A stretch of DNA of 36,700 bases from an uncultured Faecalibacterium sp. (GTDB taxonomy: Bacteria > Bacillota > Clostridia > Oscillospirales > Ruminococcaceae): contig CAKTCY010000015.1 in NCBI GenBank assembly GCA_934540955.1, forward strand, positions 1 to 36,700, read 5' to 3'. The position numbers and the translations under genes were made by a program. Under the pieces are notes generated by a model. That model did no database searches and was not told the origin of the DNA. It saw only the letters and a list, made by a program, of their open reading frames with translations. Shown piece after piece: positions 8,061-15,531 of this stretch; the first letter of the stretch is position 1; each line of letters starts with the position of its first letter.

Positions 8061-8765
8061 CTACTCGCTTTCAAGGCGGGCCTTCAGGGTGTGGATGATG
8101 CGCTTTTCCAGCCGGGAGATATAGCTCTGGCTGATGCCAAGGGCGTCGGCGGCTTCCTTTTGGGTGCGCTCCACGCCGTCGGTAAGGCCGAAGCGCAGCT
8201 CCATGATCTGCCGCTCCCGCGCCGAAAGCGCCGCCACGGCGCGGCGCAGCACCGCGCGCTCGGCGTCCTGCTCCAGCTGCTGGCTTACCGCGTTGGTGTC
8301 GCTGCCCAGAATGTCCGAGAGTAGCAGCTCGTTGCCGTCGCCGTCCACGTTCAAAGGCTCGTCGATGCTGGCCTCCTGCCGGCGGTTGGAGCTTTTGCGC
8401 AGGTACATCAATATCTCGTTGCCGATGCAGCGGCTGGCGTAGGTAGCAAGCTTGATGCTGCGGGCGGGGGTAAAGGTGTTTACCGCCTTGATCAGCCCGA
8501 TGGTGCCAATGCTTACAAGGTCCTCGGCGGGCACACCGCTGTTCTCGTACTTTTTTGCCAGATACACCACCAGCCGCAGGTTGTGGGTGATCAGCTCCTC
8601 GCGGGCGGCGGCGTCCCCGGCGGCCATGCGGTCAAGCAGGGCTTTTTCCTGCTCGGGGGTCAGGGGCGGGGGCAGGCTGGGCCCGCCCGCCAGATAATGC
8701 ACCGCGCCGCAGTAGCGCAAGCGCTCCCATAGCCGCTGCCATACCTTGCGGAAAAACTGCAACAT
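8061..8765 (-). CDS. sigE: RNA polymerase sporulation sigma factor SigE (pro-form)
   Basis: The 234-residue product is the mother-cell sigma factor. It keeps the amphipathic pro-sequence (about residues 1-25, rich in W, R, L) that is removed by SpoIIGA, followed by [18 protein letters not shown], which matches the processing-region neighbourhood of known SigE. Region 2 has [31 protein letters not shown] and [19 protein letters not shown]. Region 4 ends in [15 protein letters not shown]. The start at 8765 is set by AGGAGGG seven bases upstream. It normally follows spoIIGA directly; here a 156-bp palindromic element (8828-8983) separates them. Two TATAAT-like hexamers at 8789-8803 lack a good -35. 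Confidence 0.96.
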   Translation of the reverse strand: MLQFFRKVWQRLWERLRYCGAVHYLAGGPSLPPPLTPEQEKALLDRMAAGDAAAREELITHNLRLVVYLAKKYENSGVPAEDLVSIGTIGLIKAVNTFTPARSIKLATYASRCIGNEILMYLRKSSNRRQEASIDEPLNVDGDGNELLLSDILGSDTNAVSQQLEQDAERAVLRRAVAALSARERQIMELRFGLTDGVERTQKEAADALGISQSYISRLEKRIIHTLKARLESE

Positions 8766-8827
8766 GGATATCCCTCCTGTGCACTTTTATTATATGTATT
8801 ATAAGGGAACTCCCTCAGGGAGGGGTG

Positions 8828-8983
8828 AACCCTCTCAGTCACGGCTTACGCCGTGCCAGCTCCCCCGAAGGGGGAGCTTTTTTGCCATGACGGAAAAGTA
8901 CCGGATGAATGATAAAAGATTACGGCAGTGCTATAAGCTCCCCCTTCGGGGGAGCTGGCGAACGCAGTGAGCCTGAGAGGGTT
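8828..8983. repeat. Palindromic interspersed element, copy A
   Basis: It is bounded by AACCCTCTCAG (8828-8838) and its inverse CTGAGAGGGTT (8973-8983). Each end continues inward to an AGCTCCCCC-GAAG/TTCG-GGGGGAGCT hairpin, and the core contains TTACGGCAGTGCT. Copy B at 10738-10896 has the same architecture. The left hairpin plus TTTTTT is a terminator on the plus strand only; in the spoIIGA-to-sigE direction no U-tract follows either hairpin. It carries no ORF. Confidence 0.85.
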
Positions 8984-9021
8984 CGTTCCCATAGCGGAGC
9001 GCATTCTAAATCGTCTCAGCG

Positions 9022-9858
9022 CTACACCCCCACCTCCTCCGCTACGTCGTCCCCCAGCAGCAGCGTCCATGCGCCGGTGGGGGCGCTGGGGGCGCAAAAG
9101 GCCGCCAGCAGGCCGGGCACACGGCGCTGGCCGCAGCACAGCGCGGCGGGCACGGCGGGCAGCAGGCAGCGGCCGGTAATGGCGGCGCAGGGCACAAGCT
9201 GCACGAAAAGCTCCGGGGGCGGGGCGGCACCGGCGGCAAACCAGCCGTCTAAGGCTTGCCGCAGCGGGGCGGGCAGCTGGCTGCGCAGCGGCGGGTACTG
9301 CACCAGCACCACCCGCCGCCCGGCAAGGGGGTCCTGCAGGGTAAAGCCAGTGTCGTGGTAGGCCTGTACCGGCACTGTCGCCCCCGCAATTTGCAGCACG
9401 GCGGCAAAGCAGCCCCGCTGCGGGCGGCCAAACACCGCCAGCAGCCCGCGCAGCAGCCCGTACACCCCGGCGCAGCACAGCAGCAGCCGCCCCGGGCGCA
9501 CCGGCAGCAGCACGCAAAGGTTGTTGGCCTGTACCCCGGGCAGCACCACCGCGCCGCACAGCAGGCCGTTCAGCGCCGCGTACCACCCGCAAAGCCGGGC
9601 AAAGCTGCGCGCCCCGGGCACGCCGTAGCACACCGCCACCACCCCGCAGCAGGTGGCTATTTTATATAGTGCCGCCAGCGGGGCGCACCACGGCGGCGCC
9701 AGCAGGGCAAGGGTGCTTACCGCAGCCGCCGCGCTGCCCGCGCACAGCCGCAGCCCGGTGCAGCTGCGCCCGCACAAAAGCCCCGCGCCCAGCAGCAGCG
9801 CGGCGGCTGCGGCAAAGTTTACAAGCAGCAATTCGTCCACAAAAACAACTGTTTTCAT
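9022..9858 (-). CDS. spoIIGA: Sigma-E processing peptidase SpoIIGA
   Basis: The 278-residue membrane aspartic protease cleaves pro-SigE once the forespore signals through SpoIIR. About five hydrophobic helices fill residues 5-140. The cytoplasmic protease domain has HDTGFTLQDPLAG, placing the catalytic Asp at 169 (DTG, where Bacillus has DSG), followed by RVVLVQYPPLR. It is somewhat shorter than the Bacillus protein (about 309). The protein is unusually rich in Ala, Cys and Pro, reflecting the GC-rich codons. The start at 9858 has only a moderate ribosome site (AAGGCGGTG). It is upstream of sigE on the same strand, as in other endospore formers, and divergent from the MAM-family gene. Confidence 0.9.
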   Translation of the reverse strand: MKTVVFVDELLLVNFAAAAALLLGAGLLCGRSCTGLRLCAGSAAAAVSTLALLAPPWCAPLAALYKIATCCGVVAVCYGVPGARSFARLCGWYAALNGLLCGAVVLPGVQANNLCVLLPVRPGRLLLCCAGVYGLLRGLLAVFGRPQRGCFAAVLQIAGATVPVQAYHDTGFTLQDPLAGRRVVLVQYPPLRSQLPAPLRQALDGWFAAGAAPPPELFVQLVPCAAITGRCLLPAVPAALCCGQRRVPGLLAAFCAPSAPTGAWTLLLGDDVAEEVGV

Positions 9859-9892
9859 TGCAAAAGCACCGCCTTATGGTTCTGGTAGTCTA

Positions 9893-9914
9893 TTTTTCAC
9901 AAATTGGTGAAAAA
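9893..9914. promoter_or_regulatory. Inverted repeat between spoIIGA and the MAM-family gene
   Basis: TTTTTCAC (9893-9900) and GTGAAAAA (9907-9914) are perfect inverse copies separated by 6 bases, 35 bases before the spoIIGA start. It could be an operator. It resembles two facing degenerate Spo0A boxes, but each has mismatches at key positions, so the binding protein is not assigned. Confidence 0.4.
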
Positions 9915-10010
9915 ACCTGTCACACCAGAAAAAACCGCATGAACAGTGCAGTTTTGCTACAAAAGCGGGGACGTGGTTTCACAGTTTTTACACTTTTTTC
10001 AAAAAAGTAC

Positions 10011-10039
10011 TTGAACATTTCTGGAAAGTGTGGTATATT
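10011..10039 (+). promoter_or_regulatory. Promoter of the MAM-family gene
   Basis: TTGAAC (10011-10016), a 17-bp spacer and TATATT (10034-10039) with TGG as an extended -10. The predicted start at about 10046 coincides with the first base of a small hairpin (ATCCT/AGGAT, 10046-10059), followed by CCGG/CCGG (10064-10076). Confidence 0.8.
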
Positions 10040-10116
10040 ATTGCCATCCTAGTAAGGATTGAGCCGGAAACACCGGTTCGAAAATATTTTTCTATTTTTG
10101 AAGGGAGTAATTCATT

Positions 10117-10572
10117 ATGATGATGCCTGCAAATTTCTCTGCTGTGTCTGAGAACGAGATGACCTATGTTATGGGTGGTTCTATCGGCGAGTACCTGATG
10201 AACCCCATGGGCAAGGCTGAGTGGAAGCAGTTCTCCACCAACCTGGGTATTGTTGTTGGTAACCACTACATCAACAGCTTCCTGAAGAACACCGTTGGTA
10301 CCGTCTTCTCCGGCGTTTACGGCTCTAAGGGCAACACCGTCCTGGGCAAGTTCGCTGGCGAGCTCGGCGGTATCTGGGGCGACAACTACGTTGGCGAGGT
10401 TGACGGCGAAGCTGCTGACACCAAGACCAAGGTTCTGACTGGCGCTCTGGGTGTTCTGAACTGCGGTCTGGACATCGTTGGCAACCTGGCAGCTATCTAC
10501 AACCTGGGCTTCGGCAAGGTCAAGAATGCTGCTGAGGACACCTTCATCGGCAAGGACAGCACCATTTGGTAA
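10117..10572 (+). CDS. MAM-family (microbial anti-inflammatory molecule) secreted protein
   Basis: The 151-residue product begins MMMPANFSAVSENEMTYVMGG. This closely matches the N-terminus that I recall for Faecalibacterium prausnitzii MAM, including the double-glycine end at residues 20-21. The leader resembles those cleaved and exported by peptidase-containing ABC transporters. The mature part is small, Gly/Ala/Asn-rich, with two hydrophobic stretches (about 41-65 and 115-135) separated by a charged segment. It is somewhat longer than the MAM I recall (about 135 residues), so this is a family member rather than necessarily the founding protein. Codons such as GGT, GTT and AAC dominate, unlike the neighbouring GC3-rich genes, which suggests very high expression. 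GGGAG precedes the first of three ATG codons. No exporter is in the window. Confidence 0.85.
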   Translation: MMMPANFSAVSENEMTYVMGGSIGEYLMNPMGKAEWKQFSTNLGIVVGNHYINSFLKNTVGTVFSGVYGSKGNTVLGKFAGELGGIWGDNYVGEVDGEAADTKTKVLTGALGVLNCGLDIVGNLAAIYNLGFGKVKNAAEDTFIGKDSTIW

Positions 10573-10643
10573 TCGTTACTGATTGACCAGACCATGCTTG
10601 CGTGACTGTACCCTTAGGGGTGCAGGGAACATACTGGCATAAT

Positions 10644-10682
10644 AACACCCCCGTGGGCGTAAGCCTGCGGGGGTGTTTTTTG
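10644..10682 (+). terminator. Terminator after the MAM-family gene
   Basis: A strong hairpin of AACACCCCCG and CGGGGGTGTT arms, with an inner GGC-GTAA-GCC, runs into a T-run. The gene is therefore monocistronic. Confidence 0.93.
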
Positions 10683-10896
10683 TAACTCCCTCAGTCAAAG
10701 CCTGCGGCTTTGCCAGCTCCCTCAGGGAGGAAGCCTGAACCCTCTCAGTCAAAGCCTTACGGCTTTGCCAGCTCCCCCGAAGGGGGAGCTTTTGCGGTAA
10801 CGGGAAAGTTTGTCACGAAACTGCAAAGTTTACGGCAGTGCATAAAAGCTCCCCCCTCGGGGGAGCTGGCATCGCGCAGCGATGACTGAGAGGGTT
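10683..10896. repeat. Palindromic interspersed element, copy B, with an extra half unit
   Basis: The full element spans 10738-10896 with AACCCTCTCAG/CTGAGAGGGTT ends, AGCTCCCCC hairpins near both ends and a TTACGGCAGTGC core, as in copy A at 8828-8983. A related half unit (CTCCCTCAGTCAAAGCC onward, 10687-10735) precedes it. Both hairpins are followed by TTTT in the outward reading of the core, so the element can act as a terminator in either direction. It contains no gene. Confidence 0.85.
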
Positions 10897-10950
10897 TTCC
10901 CTCGTTCACACTTCTTTTACCAGTCTGTTACTTTCCGTTTTATGCGGTTT

Positions 10951-10960
10951 GTGGTATACT
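10951..10960 (+). promoter_or_regulatory. Extended -10 promoter before nadE
   Basis: GTGGTATACT holds a TG-type extended -10 with TATACT (10955-10960). The -35 position is poor (TTTCCG). The start near 10967 leaves a leader of about 50 nt. Confidence 0.55.
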
Positions 10961-11017
10961 ATGGTCAACATGGGTCACCATGGCTACATTGAAACAGACA
11001 GGATGTGAAATCCTCTT

Positions 11018-12946
11018 ATGAAAGATGGTTTTTTAAAGGCAGCTGCCTTTTCGCCCGCCTTGCGGGTGGCAGACTGCACCTATAACGCACAGCAGATTCT
11101 GGCACAGCTGCAAACTGCCGCGCAGCGGGGGGTAAAGCTGGCGGTATTTCCGGAGTTTTGCCTTACCGGCTACACCTGCGGCGATTTGTTTTTGCAGCGC
11201 ACCCTGCAGCAGGGCGCACTGGATGCGCTGGAATGGCTGCTTGCGCAGAGCAGCACGCTGGATACCGTGGCGCTGGTGGGCTTGCCGCTTTTGGTGCACG
11301 GCAAGCTGTACAACTGCGCCGCCGTGCTGTGCCGGGGGCAGCTGCTGGGCATTGTGCCCAAGACCTACCTGCCCAACTACGGCGAGTTTTACGAGAAACG
11401 GCAGTTCACCCCCGGCAGCACCGAGGTGCAGACGGTGACGGTCTGCGGGCAGCAGGTGCCCTTTGGCACCTCGCTTTTGTTCCGCTGCCGCCAGATGCCC
11501 AGCTTTGTGCTGGGCGTGGAGCTGTGCGAGGACTTGTGGAGCGCGCTGCCGCCCTCTACCTTCCACGCGCTGGCGGGCGCTACCGTCATTGCAAACCTTT
11601 CTGCCAGCGATGAGACCGTGGGCAAGGCGGAGTACCGCCGCGCACTGGTGGCAAACCAGTCTGCCCGGCTGCTGTGCGGCTACCTGTACGCCTCGGCAGG
11701 GCACGGCGAAAGCACCACCGACATGGTGTTTGCCGGCCACGACCTCATTGCCGAGGACGGCAGCCTTTTGGCGGAGACCGCGCCCTTTGGGGGCGACTGT
11801 GCCGAGACCGAGCTGGACTGCCAGCGCATGGAGGCCGAGCGTGCCCGCAACACCAGCTTTGAGCACAGCGCCGAGGGCTACGTCACCGTGGAATTTGACC
11901 TTACACCGGTGGAAACGGTGCTCACCCGCCGCATCGACCCCGCACCCTTTGTGCCCAGCGACCCGCAGCGCCGCGCCGCCCGGTGCGAGCTGATCTTGAA
12001 GATGCAGGCCGATGGCCTTGCCAAGCGGCTGGAGCACGCCCACGCCAAAAAGGCGGTGCTTGGTATTTCCGGCGGGCTGGACAGCTGCCTTGCCCTGCTG
12101 GTGGCAGTGCGCGCCATGAAGCAGCTGCACCGCCCCGCCGCCGATGTGCTGGCGGTCACCATGCCCTGCTTTGGCACCACCAAGCGCACCCGCAGCAATG
12201 CCGAGATTTTGTGCGCAGAGCTGGGCGTGAGCTTTCAGGAAATCCGCATTGCCAACACCGTGCGCAGCCACTTTGCGGATATCGGACAGGACGAAAACGT
12301 GCTGGACGTTACCTATGAGAACGGGCAGGCGCGTGTGCGCACGCTGGAGCTGATGGACCTTGCCAACCGCACCGGCGGCTTTGTGGTGGGCACGGGCGAC
12401 CTTTCGGAGCTGGCGCTGGGCTGGGCTACCTACAACGGCGACCACATGAGTATGTACGGCGTAAACGCCGGTGTGCCCAAAACGCTGGTGCGCTATCTGG
12501 TGCAGTACGAGGCCGAGACCGCCGCCACCCCCGCCTTGCACGATGTGCTGCTGGATATTCTGGCCACCCCGGTCTCGCCGGAGCTGCTGCCCGCTAAGGA
12601 CGGCGAAATTGCACAGATCACCGAGGATCTAGTGGGCCCCTACGAGCTGCACGATTTTTACCTGTATTATGTGCTGCGCTGCGGCTTTGGCCCGGCAAAG
12701 ATCTACCGGCTGGCAAAGGCCGCCTTTGCGGGCAGGGCAGAGTACACGGACGCTGTGCTGTACAAGTGGCTGCGCAACTTCTACTGGCGCTTTTTTGCCC
12801 AGCAGTTCAAGCGCAGCTGCCTGCCGGACGGCCCCAAGGTGGGCAGCGTGACCCTTTCGCCCCGGGGGGACTGGCGGATGCCCAGCGATGCCTGCGCCAC
12901 CCTCTGGCTGGCAGAGCTGGAGCAGCTCAAGCCCGGGGAGCAGTAA
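11018..12946 (+). CDS. nadE: Glutamine-dependent NAD+ synthetase NadE
   Basis: The 642-residue, two-domain enzyme converts deamido-NAD, ATP and glutamine to NAD in the cytoplasm. The N-terminal nitrilase-like glutaminase (about residues 5-290) has the catalytic triad in FPEFCLTG (E46), VPKTYLP (K115) and GVELCED (C170). The C-terminal synthetase domain has the ATP-pyrophosphatase loop GISGGLDS (351-356) and GTGDLSELALGWATYNGDH. Length is normal for the long bacterial form. The ATG at 11018 has AGGATGTG upstream. It is 3 bases before the next gene, so the three genes to 14978 probably form one operon. Confidence 0.95.
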   Translation: MKDGFLKAAAFSPALRVADCTYNAQQILAQLQTAAQRGVKLAVFPEFCLTGYTCGDLFLQRTLQQGALDALEWLLAQSSTLDTVALVGLPLLVHGKLYNCAAVLCRGQLLGIVPKTYLPNYGEFYEKRQFTPGSTEVQTVTVCGQQVPFGTSLLFRCRQMPSFVLGVELCEDLWSALPPSTFHALAGATVIANLSASDETVGKAEYRRALVANQSARLLCGYLYASAGHGESTTDMVFAGHDLIAEDGSLLAETAPFGGDCAETELDCQRMEAERARNTSFEHSAEGYVTVEFDLTPVETVLTRRIDPAPFVPSDPQRRAARCELILKMQADGLAKRLEHAHAKKAVLGISGGLDSCLALLVAVRAMKQLHRPAADVLAVTMPCFGTTKRTRSNAEILCAELGVSFQEIRIANTVRSHFADIGQDENVLDVTYENGQARVRTLELMDLANRTGGFVVGTGDLSELALGWATYNGDHMSMYGVNAGVPKTLVRYLVQYEAETAATPALHDVLLDILATPVSPELLPAKDGEIAQITEDLVGPYELHDFYLYYVLRCGFGPAKIYRLAKAAFAGRAEYTDAVLYKWLRNFYWRFFAQQFKRSCLPDGPKVGSVTLSPRGDWRMPSDACATLWLAELEQLKPGEQ

Positions 12947-12949
12947 GCC

Positions 12950-13300
12950 ATGAAGAAAAAGCTTTTCACCAATATCCTGTTTGCCGCGGTGGTGCTGGCC
13001 ATTGCAGCGGTGCTGCTGGCGGTGCGCAGCCACAACGCCACCGGCGGCAAGCTGACTGCCCAGCTGATCTACGGCGACAACAATGCCGTGCTGGACATTC
13101 CGCTGGAAAAGGACGACACCTACAGCGTGGACACCGGCTATTATACGGTGCATATAGAGGTAAAGGACGGCAGAGCGCGGTTTATTGAGTCGCCCTGCCC
13201 GGATCACATCTGCGAGGGCTTCGGCTGGCTGTCGGCGGAGGATCAGACCGCCACCTGTCTGCCCGCCCGCGCCGTGCTGACCATCGTTCCGGTGGGCTGA
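12950..13300 (+). CDS. NusG domain II-containing membrane-anchored protein
   Basis: The 116-residue product has a short basic N-terminus, one membrane helix (about residues 6-25) and an extracytoplasmic beta-rich domain. Its ending, SPCPDHICEGFGWL followed by TATCLPARAVLTI, is typical of the NusG-domain-II family of small secreted or anchored proteins in Firmicutes. The two cysteine pairs (CPDHIC and TCLP) are conserved in the family. Its biochemical role is not established, and the name reflects fold similarity rather than a role in transcription. It lies 3 bases after nadE and 16 before the LCP gene. Confidence 0.82.
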   Translation: MKKKLFTNILFAAVVLAIAAVLLAVRSHNATGGKLTAQLIYGDNNAVLDIPLEKDDTYSVDTGYYTVHIEVKDGRARFIESPCPDHICEGFGWLSAEDQTATCLPARAVLTIVPVG

Positions 13301-13316
13301 AAAAAGGAGTATTCTC

Positions 13317-14978
13317 ATGTTGGAAGAAAACGAGCATTCCCGCAGGGAGGACGGCCGTTCCCTGCACCGTCTTTTGCACAAGACTGAGCAGCAGGACGCC
13401 ACCGTGGTGGTGGACAGCGCCGCGTTTTTCTCGGAGCTGCCGCCGGAGCAACCCGCTCCGCCCCGCCGCCCGCAGCAAAACACCCCCCGCAGCACGGCTG
13501 CCGGGGAGAATGGGGCGTACCTGCCCCCGAAACGAGGGAAGATCTTGCTGGTCATACAGGCAATTTTAAGCGTTCTTTCGCTGGTGCAGCTGTGGCGCAC
13601 CCAGATGCTGCCGGTGCTGTATCTGGTGGTGCTGGCGGCGCTGCTGGCGCTGCTGTGGCTGCTGGTCAAGCGCTGTCAGGAGTACAAAACTGCAGGTACG
13701 GTGTCCCGGGTGTTCTCGGTGGTGCTGTGCGCCGCCATGGCGGTGGGCTGCGTGTGGGCGCAGCAGGGCCTTGCCGCGCTGGGCAACATGACCAACGGCC
13801 TTTTGAGCGACGCCGAGGCGAAAAAGATCACAAAGGAGCCCTTTGTGGTGTACCTGAGCGGCGTGGATACCCGCGGCGATCTAACGGATAAAGCACGCAG
13901 CGATGTGAATATCATTGCCGCCGTGAACCCTGTCACCAAGCAGGTGGTGCTGATCAACACCCCGCGCGATTATTATGTGGACCTTGCCGGTACCTCCAGC
14001 AAGGATAAGCTGACCCACGCCGGGCTTTACGGCGTGCAGACCAGCATGGACACCCTCGGCAACCTGTACGGGGTGGATGTGCAGCACTACATCCGCATCA
14101 ATTTTGCAGGGTTTATGGATATTATTGATGCACTGGGCGGCGTGGACGTGTACTCCGATCAGGCGTTCACCTCGGTGGGCAGCCCCGGCTACTACGACCC
14201 CACCACCTTTGTGGAGGGCTGGAACCATCTGGACGGCAAGGCCGCGCTGGCCTTTGCCCGCGAGCGCCACGCCTTCAAGACCGGCGATGTGCAGCGCGGC
14301 ATCAACCAGATGAAGGTCATCGACGCCATGCTGAACAAGATCAAGTCCCCGGCGCTGCTGATGGGCTTTACCAAAATTCTGGACGCCGTTGCCGACAGCT
14401 TTGTCACCAGCCTTTCCCCCAACCAGATCAGTGCGCTGGTGCGGATGCAGCTGAGCGACTTTGCAGAGTGGAATATTGAACGCTACACCGTTACCGGAAC
14501 CTCCGGCAGCAGCACCAAGTGCTACTCTGCCAAGGGGCAGAAGCTTTATGTCATGAAGCCGGACGAAAGCTCGGTGGCAAAGGCCAAGGAGATGATCGCG
14601 GCGGTGCTGGGCGGCGAGGGCACGGTAAGCTCCACCACCCAGACCCCGGAAAAGACGGACGTGTACACCCCCACCACCGACCCCGATGCCGCTGTCTCTG
14701 TGCCCGAGACGCCCGCCGACAGCGTGATCGTAGAGGTGCCGGCGGAAAGCGTGCCTGAACAGCCCGCTGAAACGCCTGCCGAGCAGCCCGCAGAAACGCC
14801 CGCCGAGCAGCCCGCTGCCACCGAGACGCCCCAGCCGGACACCCCCGCCGAGGGCGGCAGCACTGAGACGCCCGCCGTCAGCCTGCCCACGCAGGAGCAG
14901 GTAGAGCAGGCCGCAGGCTCGCTGTACAGCGCCGCCTCCACCGTGCTGGACGCCATCTTGGGCGGCAGCGGGAACTGA
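13317..14978 (+). CDS. LytR-CpsA-Psr (LCP) family glycopolymer transferase
   Basis: The 553-residue membrane protein has a cytoplasmic tail (1-74), three membrane helices (about 75-90, 98-117, 131-150) and an extracellular LCP domain (about 176-340). Key elements are SGVDTRG, ARSDVNIIAAVNP and NTPRDYYVDL, with the arginine and aspartate residues that bind the polyprenyl-pyrophosphate donor. LCP enzymes attach teichoic acid-like or capsular polymers to peptidoglycan. The C-terminal 110 residues are low-complexity, rich in P, E, T and A, with repeated EQPAETPA units, likely a wall-spanning stretch. AAGGAG precedes the ATG, and a strong terminator follows. Confidence 0.9.
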   Translation: MLEENEHSRREDGRSLHRLLHKTEQQDATVVVDSAAFFSELPPEQPAPPRRPQQNTPRSTAAGENGAYLPPKRGKILLVIQAILSVLSLVQLWRTQMLPVLYLVVLAALLALLWLLVKRCQEYKTAGTVSRVFSVVLCAAMAVGCVWAQQGLAALGNMTNGLLSDAEAKKITKEPFVVYLSGVDTRGDLTDKARSDVNIIAAVNPVTKQVVLINTPRDYYVDLAGTSSKDKLTHAGLYGVQTSMDTLGNLYGVDVQHYIRINFAGFMDIIDALGGVDVYSDQAFTSVGSPGYYDPTTFVEGWNHLDGKAALAFARERHAFKTGDVQRGINQMKVIDAMLNKIKSPALLMGFTKILDAVADSFVTSLSPNQISALVRMQLSDFAEWNIERYTVTGTSGSSTKCYSAKGQKLYVMKPDESSVAKAKEMIAAVLGGEGTVSSTTQTPEKTDVYTPTTDPDAAVSVPETPADSVIVEVPAESVPEQPAETPAEQPAETPAEQPAATETPQPDTPAEGGSTETPAVSLPTQEQVEQAAGSLYSAASTVLDAILGGSGN

Positions 14979-14993
14979 GAAAAATCTATCTAA

Positions 14994-15034
14994 AAAGAAC
15001 CGTTGCACGTTATATTGTGCAACGGTTCTTTTTG
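14994..15034 (+). terminator. Terminator of the nadE-LCP operon
   Basis: A perfect 15-bp stem (14994-15008 with 15017-15031, loop 8) ends in TTTTT. Confidence 0.95.
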
Positions 15035-15040
15035 CTATAC

Positions 15041-15063
15041 AAAAAAAGCTGCCTGCAAGCAGC
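15041..15063 (-). terminator. Terminator of rnpB
   Basis: On the minus strand a GCTGC/GCAGC stem (15048-15052 with 15059-15063) is followed by seven Ts, 22 bases beyond the predicted RNase P RNA 3' end. Confidence 0.75.
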
Positions 15064-15084
15064 AGACAGCGCAAAAGCACAAAA

Positions 15085-15433
15085 GGGAAAACGAGATAGA
15101 CCGTAAGCCGGGTTCTGTATTAAACGACGATCTGTCTAGGCCTGCCATTGCTGACAGGCTCGTGCCGCCTTCGGGACACGCGAGCAGCGCTGTACGTCCC
15201 ATATAGGCGTTGCTTCCGGTAGGGTTTACAAAGCCGCATGGTCACCCATGCGCTGGTGAGCTCTTACCTCGCCGTTTCATCCTTACCGCATTGCTGCGGC
15301 GGTTTGTTTTCTGTTGCACTTTCCCTAAGGTCACCCTCGGCTGCCGTTAGCAGTTACCGTGCTCTGTGAGGCCCGGACTTTCCTCAGAGCGGTCAAAGCC
15401 GCCCCGCCGCCGTATGTTCCACTCGTTTTCCGT
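15085..15433 (-). ncRNA. rnpB: RNase P RNA (class A)
   Basis: The minus strand contains the universal RNase P core: GAGGAAAGTCCGGGC, GGTAACTGCTAACGG, AGGGTGACCTTAGGGAAAGTG, CAACAGAAAACAAACCGCC, GATGAAACGGCGAGGTAAGAG and the 3' block ACAGAACCCGGCTTACGG. The ends are set by a 10-bp P1 helix formed by GGAAAACGAG (5' end, about 15431) and CTCGTTTTCC (3' end, about 15086). The RNA is the catalytic subunit that matures tRNA 5' ends. About 349 nt is normal. Exact ends may be off by a few bases. Confidence 0.95.
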
Positions 15434-15438
15434 CCCTC

Positions 15439-15490
15439 ATGATACCATAAAAAAGTAAGATTTGCAAGTGAAACGGATTTTTGTTATAAT
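15439..15490. promoter_or_regulatory. Overlapping divergent promoters sharing one -35 box
   Basis: The palindromic hexamer TTGCAA (15462-15467) has TATCAT (15439-15444, minus strand, serving rnpB) exactly 17 bp to one side and TATAAT (15485-15490, plus strand, serving the pseudouridine synthase) exactly 17 bp to the other. Both -10 boxes have a TGN extension. Two polymerases could not occupy the site together. Confidence 0.8.
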
Positions 15491-15531
15491 AACATTTATG
15501 TTTTCGTGATTTTTGCAGGGGAGGGCAGGCC

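Noticed and set aside
8789..8803. Own promoter for sigE
   Set aside because: Two TATAAT hexamers are present, but no acceptable -35 lies at the right spacing.
9893..9914. Spo0A box pair for spoIIGA
   Set aside because: The palindrome has the right flavour, but each half mismatches TGNCGAA at two positions, so I report only an inverted repeat.
10683..10896. CRISPR array
   Set aside because: The repeats are palindromic elements in inverted pairs, not regularly spaced direct repeats with unique spacers; no cas gene is present.
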